Positions 36,823 through 49,000 of a stretch of 64,000 bases of DNA are shown piece after piece (position 1 is the first letter of the stretch; every line of letters starts with the position of its first letter). The notes under the pieces were generated by a model, which did not search any database, had not been told where the DNA came from, and saw only the letters and a list, made by a program, of their open reading frames with translations. Made by a program: the position numbers and the translations under genes. Source of the DNA: Rugalucina vietnamica (lineage: Eukaryota > Mollusca > Bivalvia > Lucinida > Lucinidae); contig OZ024870.1 in NCBI GenBank assembly GCA_964017185.1, forward strand, positions 25,939,621 through 26,003,620. The letters run 5' to 3'.

Positions 36823-37020
36823 AATGTTGACATGAGTTGCCATAGTGTGTAGGGGGACATTTACACTTCCCTTTCCGACACCTGCCACCGTTTAAACATG
36901 GAGAACTGCAGGGCAGTGTCTGTTTCTCCTCACAGTCTTTGCCTGTGTATGGGTGTATACACTCACACTTCCCCGGACTGACACACTTCCCGCGATTACC
37001 ACAACCTCCCTTACAGACAG
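36823..37020 (-). CDS. Gene B exon 9: EGF2 and EGF3
   Basis: Acceptor GTATTTTCAG, donor CATT|GTAAGT, phases 1-1. It encodes AVCKGGCGNRGKC and CECIHPYTGKDC, then PCSSPCLNGGRC and CKCPPTHYGNSC: two complete six-Cys EGF modules. An M1 MITE starts 12 bases upstream of the acceptor and supplies part of the intron's 3' end. Confidence 0.92.
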
Positions 37021-40000
37021 CTGAAAATACAAATGAGCCTGTGCATGAGAAAACCAACAATTTGGGTTCCGACCAGGTCTGACACAAACCAGGCTGTACA
37101 GTCACAGAAGAAGGCTAGAAGCTTGAGATTTTGGATTTAAGAAGAAGAGGTATTGTACTATCTGTGTAGCGAAAACAAAGGCGCTGATCAGCTTCGCAGT
37201 TACTGCGAAGCTGATCTGGGCCTTTGTTTTCGCCTATGCAGATTGTTGGTTTTCTCATGCACTGGCTCAAATATTACTGGATTGTCATTTAAAAATTGCA
37301 CAAAACAATAAAAAAATCCATTTATTGAGTGCACAACTTGACATAACATCGCTCATTTTAACAATTCAACTGATTTATCGACAGCATCATCACATTGTTC
37401 AAAGCCTGTTCAACTGTACATGTGTAGAAATCAACTTGTCCACATTTTATCTGAGCGTATATTGAAATCGGAAACAACAAAATGACAGGTCAAAAGGACG
37501 CTGTCAATTGCCAATCTTAGGCACCTGGCAAAGTAGCTACCATGAAATAATAATTTTGAGTTTTTCTTTCAAAAATATTATGATATATTTGAAGTTAGTA
37601 TTTCACTATAAAGCTTGAAACCAAAACTGTCACGACATGAAATAAATTTTTCTCTTCTGCAAACGATTACCTACCATTTTGGCACATTGCACCTTTATAT
37701 CCCACCGGACACATGCAAACATTATATCCCATACAAACACCCCCATTCTCACAACCAAGAGAACAATGTGGCCTCTCCGGCTTCTTTTTCTTCCTCCCTG
37801 TAAAATAATACAACAAAAGTTCAAAATAGCTGTGACATTTGGAACCTATATGAATAAATTGTAACTTGGAGCATAAAATAGTAAATGTTTGTCTTTTGCG
37901 ATCCTTGTACAAGGTTTCATTTTTTTCTTTATGTATATTCTTTGAATTGTTTTACCTATTTGGGTAACATATTAATTTTTTTTAAATTTTATTGCTTGCA
38001 AACACAACAGGGCTCGTCACAAATGTGTTATCTGATCCACTGATGATGTTTTGTCTTATTAATTGTAATTTCATTATCAGCATTTGTCCTAACAGTTAAA
38101 TACTCTAAAAAAAGCATCAGCACCTCAACCTAAAGGTGTGAATGAAAAAGAATCTGCCACTGATTGACAAATCTGACCCTCACATTAAAATAAAACATCA
38201 CTCGGCAAAGCCCTTATGTTAAACAGTGACCCTCGGGTCTATCCAGACATTTAAAATTCTAATAGTCTGCATACCTGATGAGGATTTTTTTCTTCTTTTG
38301 CAACATAGCACTCCTGTTGTGATACCCTCTGTATAGGAACAAGTATTGGTTTTTGGTAAATCTGCTTTAGTTTTATACACGTCTATTCTTCCCTGGGATA
38401 AACATGAACTCTTGGAATATTTCACTTTACCGCAGTTACTACCAACGCCTGCCATCCTTCCTTTACCATGTTGACATCTAGAGGGAAGAAAAATAATTAA
38501 AATATCCCATATATGACGAATGGACTTTCCCATCATTATCATTTGGGTGAGTCCACTTTCATTTTTAGGGGCTTTAGGTGTGATTTTAAATTTTAATCTC
38601 AATTTCGATGAAATTTCTCTAAGCAAACAGAACAGCCCCAGATGGGACGCCGCGTTCTGCGGCGTCACATCTGCGGCTATACTGTTTGCCTATGTCCCAC
38701 AAAAAGGACGCCAGGCTTATAAAAGATATAATCTGAGCATTGTATACATAACTGTCATTGTAGACCTGATGCCAATGATAAGCTTCATGAAAGCTAAGCT
38801 GAAGCTTGTTTTCTAAGCCTTGTACATGTATTTTCTTTTTGTTTAAGTACATGTGTAATATTTATGCACAAGCCAGTGTTTAACTTTAAGACTGGCGTGC
38901 TTTTTTGTGGGACATAGGCAAACAGCATAGCCCAAGATGTGACGCCGCGTTCTCGCCGCAGAACGCGGCGTCCCATCTGGAACTATTCTGTTTGCACAGA
39001 GAAATTTCATCGTAAGATGTGATAAAAAATAAAAATCACTCCTAACACCCCTAAAAATGAAAGTGGACTCACCCAATTGATGATGATGGGAGAATCCATT
39101 CGTTAAGTATGGGTTAAAACAAGCTGTTAACCTTAATTTTTATCTATTTTTGTGTGTGTATGTGTGTGACCTGATCTGAAAGCCCCAAATTACACATTTT
39201 CTTGAAGACATAGGGCTCAATTCATCTCTGTCAAAAAAAAAAAAATCAGTTATATGTAATATGTTTTCACTCACCGTCTACATTTTCCATTCCTATTATT
39301 TGCAGCATTGTAAGCATAACATCCTTTTAGGTCGAAAATATCTAACCAACTGAGTTCTTTAATTAACTCCTCATCACTGTTACTGCACACCCGCCAGCCT
39401 GGTCGGCAGAGTGTGCTCCCCTGCTTGACGTGACCTTTCCACCGCCCCTCACACGCGTGAACGTTCTTGTGTATAGAGAGACCTTCAGTGGTACCATCAG
39501 CACAACCAGAGGAATGTTCTGAATACAAAATACATGTAAAAACATTCATTAAGTTGCATCTTAGAATTATCCCATATTTCAATTCCCTCAATTTTTGACA
39601 ATGTCAACATAATCTGAGCATTGTCAATTTCATCATAATCTGAGCATTTGACAATTTGTTTTTTCCATTATAATACAGAGTTCTCGCTTTTTTCAAGGGT
39701 TGCAACTGCTAATCATAAAGAAAATACATGTAGCTGATTTCATGCTTCTCTCCCATTCAATGAAGCAGAATGATCATACAGACCCACTGCTTGCAATGCA
39801 TTAACAAAACAAAAAGTTATGTGAAGGGACAAATTGGCTCCAGTAGTGTTTAAAGCCAGGACCTCACAATATGGAGTCAGATGCCCTAGCACTAAGTCAC
39901 CATGCTCCCAATTCATATAAATTGAAAAGTAAAACGGTAAGGGGTATAAGTTCCCCACCTTTAACTAGCACATTAGAGCTGGCTATATCCACACCTTCTT

Positions 40001-43000
40001 CATTGATAACCTCACATATATACTGGCCGGAATCTGACTTTCTTGCTAACGTCACCAACAAATCACCTGTAACGATAGAAAGCATGTTATTTCAGTCTTG
40101 GAGAAAATAAAAAACACTTTCAAAAATCTCTAAACTTTTATGACATGCATTATTTCATTAGTGTCTTAATGAAAATCAAGTTCAAAACAACACTAAGGGC
40201 TATTTTAGTGTGGTATTGGACTATGTTATGGCCCTTGAATTCTGAGTATGCCTAAGAACCCTACATGTATTCATAAAGTAGCTCTACTTATTGTTTGTGT
40301 ACTGCTAATTAGGTAAATTTCTTGAATTTTCTATTTTTGAATTATTAGTGAGTTCTTGAATGCACAAGCAAGCACATGTGCTGTATATGAAGCTCTTAAA
40401 ATGAGAACTTTGAATTTGTGACGTGACGAATTCATATACATAAAGTATAAATTCTTCCAAATACTTTTGAACTTAAGTATTTCAAATTGGGCTTGAAATT
40501 AAACTTGAACTATTCGCTTGACCACAAAACGTTGTTATATGTGCAGATTTATTCAATTTTAACACACATTTCCTACTTCCAATATAAAGACTTATTCATT
40601 TCAGTTTTAACAACAATGAGAAAGTTTATGACAAATTATATGATCATTAAATGGTAACATATACAGTACTTTCCCCTTTACACTATGATATTACTGGTAC
40701 ATGAGGAAACAGTTTCATTCATATTTTTGGCCATAAAAATATTATTTCTAAAAGAATATACTTACTGACATGTGCATTATGTGTAACAGTCATTTGATAT
40801 TGAAAGTTAAACTGAAAAGCACTTTGGGATGAAGACAGTTTTTTTATCAGTTAACACGACTTTGTCATAACTTTCAAGAGAATTCTTGAATAAGGCCTCC
40901 TGATAAAATTATATGTAATTCCATTAAAGTATAAAACTTGCCTCATATTGCCTCATATTCAATTCTGAAATTTTCAATATTTGCTTCTGAAAACACTCTC
41001 TGTATGTATACATGGGCAAGTTTTCATAATGGATTTCACAGATATCATACCTGAGAGCAGGACTGAGATCCTAGAGTTGTCCGAGGGCACCTTGGCCCCA
41101 TCCTTGTACCACTGAACCCGTGGGGTGGGAACACCTCGCGCCTGACAGCTCAATACAAATATCCTGCCCACGTGGACCTCCATAGTGCTAGGGGGCGGAG
41201 CTATGATCTCAGGCCTTCGAGCTGGAAAAAATGAGGAAAATACTTGTACTTACAACAACCCAGGTTACACATATTCGATTGTTTATTAGTCTTAACATTT
41301 TGCATAAATCTACTTTAAACATTGAAGATCATGCTAGGATTTCTGCATAACTTTAATATACTCTTTCACTTCTAACACATAACAAAAACCAGAGGACCAA
41401 TGGTCCTGTAAACGCTCACCTGAGATCTGCTGCATATACCAATAAACATGTTTGAATATTATGGTATTTAACTGCAGGTGCAGATACAGCCCTGGGGCCA
41501 TTTTCTTTTTTTCCAGAATCTTCAATATTCCGTCCATTTGCCAATTTCCTGCTGGCTTTTCCCTTCAAATGTCATTTTAACAGTTTTCCCAATTCAAATG
41601 CAAAGGCAACCCATGTTGACCTTGCCATATTATATAAACTTGGTCCAGGTCATCACAGGGTCATGATTTATATATACATTGGAGCACTTTAGCCATCGAT
41701 GCTTCATACCAAGTTTCCTTGAAATCAATCTATCACAGAAGAAGATTTTTGATGTTTTTTTTACCATATATGGGCATGGCGGCCATCTTGGTCATGTGAC
41801 CTAAATTATTAATATACACATTGGTTCCCCCATCCTATGGATGCTTCACATAAAATTTGGATTTAATTGACCAAGTGGTTTCAGAGAAGAAGATGTTTGA
41901 ATATTTTGGTAATATACATGTATATTGCCCGGGGTGCGGCCATATAAGCCCTTGGGTCCAACTTTTTTAGAATCATTAATATTCAGTCCTACTACCCATT
42001 TCCTGCAAGATTTTAACCTCAAATGACTTTTTAATTTTTTTCCCAATTCAAATGCATAGGTGACCTATGTTGACCTTGTCATAAAATAGGTCAAGGTCAC
42101 CACAGGGTAATGATTTATATACACATTGTAGTACTTTAGCCATCGATGCTTCATGCGAAATTTCTTTGAAATCGGTCCACCAGTTCCTGAGTAGAATATG
42201 TTTGAAGGGTTTTTACGGTATATGGACATGGCGGCCATCTTGGTCATGTGACCTAGATTATTTATATATACATTGATTCCCCCATTTTATAGATGCTTCA
42301 CATAAAATTTGGCTTTGATTTACCAAGCGGTTTCAGAAAAGAAGATGTTTGAATATTATGGAGATATACATGTATATTGCCCCGGGGTGGGGGCACATGA
42401 GCCCCTGGGATGTAACTTTTTTCAGAATCATTAATTTTTAGTCCTACTGTCCATTTCCTGCAAGATTTTCACCTCAAATGACTTTTTAAAAGTTTTCCCC
42501 ATTCAAATGTATTGGCGACCTATGTTGACCTTGCCGTAAAATAGGTCAAGGTCATCACAGGGTCATGATTTATATACACATTGGAGTGCTTTAGCCATCA
42601 ATGCTTCATGCCAAATTTCGTTGAAATCGATCCACCTGTTCTGGAGAAGAAGATTTTTGAAGGGTTTTTACGGTATATGGGCATGGCGGCCATCTTGGTC
42701 ATGTGACCTAGATTATTTATATACACAGTGATTCCCCCATTTTATAGATGCTTCACATAAAATTTGGCTTTGATTTACCAAGCGGTTTCAGAGGAGAAGA
42801 CGTTTGAATATTATGGAGATATACATGTATATTGCCCCAGGGTGGGGGCACATGAGCCCCTGGGGTCCAATTTTTTTCAGAATCATTAATATTCAGTCCT
42901 ACTGCCCATTTCCTGTAAGATTTTCACCTCAAATGACTTTTTAAAAGTTTTCCCCATTCAAATGCATTGGCAACCTATGTTGACCTTGCCGTAAAATAGG

Positions 43001-46000
43001 TCAAGGTCATCACAGGGTCATGATTTATATATACATTGGAGTGCTTGAGCCATTGATCCTTCATGCCAAGTTTCGATGAAATCAATCCACCGGTTCTGGA
43101 GAAGAAGATTTTTGAAGGGTTTTTACCATATATAGGCATGGCGGCCATCTTGGTCATGTGACCTGGATTATATATATAAACATTGGTTACCCCTTCCTAT
43201 TGATGCTTCACATAAAATTTGGCTTTGATTGGCCTAGCGGTTTCAGAGGAGAAGACGTTTGAATATTTTGGAGATATACATGTATATTGCCCCTGGAGGT
43301 AGGGGCACATGAGTCCCTGGGGTCCAATTTTTTTCAGAATTATTACTATTCAGTCCTACTGCCCATTTCCTGCAAAACTTTCACTTTAAATGACATTTTA
43401 AAAGTTTTCCCCATTCAAATGCATTGGCGACCTATGTTGACCTTGCTGTAAAATAGGTCAAGGTCATCACAGGGTCATGATTTATATACACATTGTAGTG
43501 CTTGAGCCATTGATGCTTCATGCCAAGTTTCATTGAAATCGTTCCACCGGTTCTGGAGAAGAAGATTTTTGAAGGGTTTTTACCATATATGGGCATGGCG
43601 GCCATCTTGGTCATGTGACATGGATTTCTCATATACACATTGGTTCCCCCTTCCTATAGATGCTTCATATAAAATTTGGCTTTGATTGGCCAAGCGGATT
43701 CAGAGGAGAAGATCTTTGAAATTGTGGACAGACGGACGGACGGACGGACGGACGACGGCCGACGGACGACGGACGGACGCCGGATCATGGCCATCCTATA
43801 AGCTCACCTTGTGAGCCTAACGGCTCAGGTGAGCTAAAAATGAGCTGCATCATGAGAAAACCAGATTTCTGCATATGCGAAAACAAATTGCACAGCTGAT
43901 CAGCCCCTTTGTTTTCCCTACACAGATAGTACAGTTCCTCTTCTACTTGTATACAAAATTTCAAGCATCCACAGCTCAAATAATCTGAGCCATTGACAGG
44001 TGTAACCACTATAAAATGGAATCTTCAATAATGGAATATTGCCACTTACATGACTGTCTGCAGCACATGACCCCATCTATCCCTGGCTGTTGTTGGCAGG
44101 CTCGGTGTAGACTCTGGTGGGAATCTACGCAGCAGCTGGCGTCTATACGGCCCCCACTGATACAGGAGGTCTGACCATGGTGTTGGTGGGGACAACCGCG
44201 GCCTATACCAGCTAGGTCATCCTGTAAAGACAAGAGACAGAAACATATATTAAGACACACGACTCCAAGGACCCAACAAAATGACAGTAAGATTTGAATC
44301 CTAGACCTCTCTATCCAGAGTCTGATGCTTTACACCATGCTCCTTTCAAAATTTCAAAATTTCCAGCCTCTTGTTATCTTTTCCAGCCTCTAGCAATCTT
44401 TTCCAGCTATTCAAACCTCTAGCTATATTTCCCTGCTTCTAGCAATCTTTTCCAGCTATTCAAACCTCTAGCTATATTTCCCTGCCTCTAGCTATCTTTT
44501 CCAGCTATTCAAACCTCTAGCTATATTTCCCTGCTTCTAGCAATCTTTTCCAGCTATTCAAACCTCTAGCTATATTTCCCTGCCTCTAGCAATCTTTTCC
44601 AGCTATTCAAACCTCTAGCTATATTTCCCTGCCTCTAGCTATATTTTCCAGCTATTCAAACCTCTAGCTATATTTCCCTGCCTCTAGCTATCTTTTCCAG
44701 CTATTCAAACCTCTACTTTAACTCATTTAAGCCTGGCGTCCCTTTTATGGGACAAAGGCAAACAGCATAGCCCCAGATGTGACGCCGTAGAATGCGGCAT
44801 CCCATCTGGGGCTATTCTGTTTGCTTGGTGGAATTTCGTTGATAAATGAGATAAAAATTAAAAATCACTCCTAACATGCCTAAAAATGAGTGGACTCTCC
44901 CAATTGATAATAATGGGAAAGTCCATTTGTCATATATGGGTTAAGGGCAAAATGACCGACATATAACATACTTAGAAACAGTACAAATTGCTACCTGTTA
45001 AGAAAAGTAATTACATTAGTTGGTCAGTTACTGCCCACCTGTACACTAAGTCATTAGGTCTTAATTAGAAAATATGCTAGCCAGGAGACAAAATGAACCC
45101 TGCTACACCAAATTTCTGTCTGTTTGGATAGGGACTCAAATCATCCAAATATTTGGACTGGGAAGTTGGGCAATTCGACACTGCTTTGAATGCTTTTATA
45201 TGAGGAGCTAGGCAGCGCAATATGGGGGATATTTTGCCCCTGTCCTGCCCGGCTAATTTGTAGGTGTAAGCAATACTACAGGTGACAATAAGCTACCCAA
45301 TACCTGAATAATTTATCATTGCTAAATAGCCTGACCTAAGCCAGTGAGAAGTTAATGGGACATACTAGAGCAAATAGTTTAAAAGCTAGAGAATGCGAAA
45401 AATGGTGAAATACTGCAAAAAATATACTCTTTTGGGACAATTATCCACAGCTTATCTTTCTTGATTTTATCTTTTATCTTTCTTTTTATTATCAACAATT
45501 ATAAGCATGAAATGCTGTTTTTAAAGTAGACTAAATGCAATCACATGTTGGGCTAAACTTATGTAGAATAGACTAGAAGTCATTCAATTATAAACCCTTT
45601 CTGGTTGACATTCAATTTTTTGGTCCTCAACAAGTAATATGGCAAGTACAAGTAAAGCATCTTCATAACAAAAGCATGCCGATGCAATAAACAGATTTTT
45701 TGAGCTTTAAAAATTGAAAATTTTCAGCAGAAAAAGTTTGATATTTTTCTTATTTTGCTCAAAACAAAGATTGTGGGTACATGTTAGAACCGCCTCGCCG
45801 AGGCGATTCTAACATGTACCCACAATCTATGTTTTGGAGCAAAAATAAGAAAATTAGGTATACCCCCGCATATCCCAGTTTTGCTATATAAAAATGGGGT
45901 TCAAGGGGGTATACATGTCACAGACATGTTATCCTGATGTTGAACTATGCTACCAATAAGCTGATGCCCTTTCCAGTGTGTATTTGGAAAATACATAAGT

Positions 46001-49000
46001 TCTCATGAGTCTAGGGTTAAGCACCACATTTGTCATAGACTTTATTTTACTTTTATGCAAAAAAGAAAATATTTATCATCTACAAAACACATTTAATTCA
46101 ATAAAAGTTTTTTCATACATATGATATATTACAAGAAATGGTTGTGAAATGGCTTTTGAAACATTAAACTATAAAATGTTAAACACCTGCTATTTTCCAT
46201 AAAACTACCGTTTATGGCAAAACGTAAGGTTACACACAGTGCATGATACATTTGCACAACGATTATTATCAATTGAGCCTTCGCATGAGAAAACCAACAA
46301 TGTGGTTTCCGAACAGGTCTGACACAACCTGAGCTGTACAAGCACAGAAGATGGCTAGAAGCTTGAAACTTTAGAATTAGAAAGTAGAGGAATTGCACTA
46401 TTCGTGTAGTGGAAACAAAGGCGCTGATCACCTTCGAGGTTACTGCGAAGCTGATCTGCGCCTTTGTTTTCGCATATGCAGATTGTTGGTTTTATCAAGT
46501 GGCAGCTCAATTCTTTGACCATAAGATCACTTTTTAACTTTTTTACAATTACGAGCCATATTATGCAACCCCGATATTATATGATTTTATGAACCGATAA
46601 CGATGACATAACGATCATTTATCATTTTTAGCAAAACATCATCCTCTTTAAATAGCCAATATGTATTCATCTATTCGGCATTTTTAATCTTTCTCGCTTC
46701 AAAAAGAAATTTTCTATCGTCAAATCAACATCTTGACAAAGCAATTAGGAGCAGTGCATAGCCGTTTTATATCTAATAAATTATTTTATCGCATGTAAAG
46801 CACTAGAATTAGCGTCCATTTGTGCATTTTTTTCCAGAATGGTTTTAAAGTCTATGATTCAAATCCAATCCATTTAAAAATAGTCGGTGCTAAAGATTTG
46901 CAATATGAAGCATAGCACTTCACAGTTTTCCTTTTTGCTTGGTCTGTGGCCAAAATGAACAGTTTCTAATTTGCAATTGAAATTTTTCTTGTTACAAATG
47001 TTGATGAAAAAGATAGGTATCTTGAAGGGAAAAATATGAAAAGAGCAAATTAGATGTTATCATCATATAAATCATATTTTTTCCAACATCTTTATGCTAG
47101 TTTAAGATATAATCTTAACCTTGCTCTTTACCAGAAGAACTTTCACATTTTTGTATGAAGAAATGCTTGGAAGGACAAAAGCTGAAAACAGAGGTCAACA
47201 TTATTTCATGATCTTGTATTCAAACATCAAAGGCGGTAAGACGTTTTCAAATTAAATTTCAAATGGACAAATTTATTGGCTATTATCATAATTGCTGCTC
47301 AAAAAAGACATGACAGAAATTTTTATTTTCCTTACAAAAAACAAGGTACACTGTGAAAAGTATTGCCTTTAAAGTTTGAATTTTCACCCTATATATCCAT
47401 GATGCAACAAAATTTGTTACTGTGCAGATTGATGCAACATCACATTGTCCTTTCTTTCCCGCCTGGTGTCTGGGTAGGGATTTTCATTATATCAGTTCCT
47501 GGACCTTCTATTCTTACTTAAGTTGTCCAGATTAACCCATATTTGACGAATGGATTTTTCCATCATTATCATTAGAGTGAGTCCACTTGATGACTTTTCT
47601 CTGTGCAAACAGAATAGCCCCAGATGGGACGCCGCGTTCTGCGGCGTCACATCTGGGGCTATGCTGTTTGCCTATGTCCCACAAAAAGGACGCCAGGCTT
47701 AAATGAGTTAAGTGCCATATTAGAAAACAAGCCACTTGATTGAGTTAAGTGCCATATTAGAAAACAAGCCACTTGATTGCCTTTCATTCAAATTACTCAA
47801 TTCAATTAATACATGTACTAACCCTTTCTAAATGATTTCTACATTCCCGGCACCTCCCCCCATCTTGTGCCGCATTATAGGCGAAACATCCATCAATGGA
47901 CAGGGCGGTATCCCAGGTGACCTTGCGTAGTATATGAGCGTGGGTGTCCCAGTTACACACGTCCCACCCCGGGGCACACAGACTGTCTGCTAGCTTCACA
48001 TGACCCCGCCAGGTGCCCCGACACGCCGCTATTCTGTGATCTTTGTAGCCTCCGTCCTGGGATCTTGATGCACAACCTGTGCCTGAAATTGATATACACA
48101 CTGGTTATCCAGAGACAACCAACGTGACTGAGAACAACCACTGCAGATCATATCAATAAGCAGAAATAGGGAGTAAATACCTGTTTAGGAACAACTTTCA
48201 CTGGCTCAGAATGATCTGTGGAAAGTTGTTCCCAGATAGGTATTTGCATCATAGTTACAGTCTTATACTGATGTCATCTGCATTGGCTGTTCTCAGTCGA
48301 GTTGGTTGTCACTGATAAAACATATTACATGTGTATAGATGTTTCAATTGTGGCTTAATGCACCTTGCAGTCCAAATTTTCAGTACCTGCGGAACGATCC
48401 ATCTAAACCTATACTACCCATGGAGATTAGGTCAAGATATATTGGCAGTGAGATACAAACACCAGACCTCTCTACCACCAAATGGGATTCAAACTTAAAT
48501 CCTTCCAAAACAAAACTAAGTACTGTACCTCTCTATAACAAGTAGCCCAGGGGCAACAATCGCTCACCTGAGAGTCAACAAGTACAGTCACTGGACAAAG
48601 TAATTGGGGTTTTTACCATATATGGGTATGGTGGCCATCTTGGTCATGTGACCTTGAAACCCTACTTACATCAGCATAAGAGCTCTTGTCTGGATTGTGT
48701 ATCCTCTTTTCTGCCAATTTGTTTCACTTGAAAAAATCATCTAACAAGGGCAGGGTCCTATAATGACACCCGGGGTGGGGCCATATTGACCCCAGGGGCA
48801 AGATTGGCAGGATTTATGTAGAGCTCCACATGACAATGTTGTATATCAAATATACAAGCTTTGTGCCATGCTGTTGCAGTGAAGATTTTTTCATATATTT
48901 CCATTATAAGTCTATGGTAGATTATGACATGCCTGGGGCGTGGCCTGTATGGACCCCAGGGGCACCGTTGGCAGCATTTATAAAGGAGAGTATTATACAT

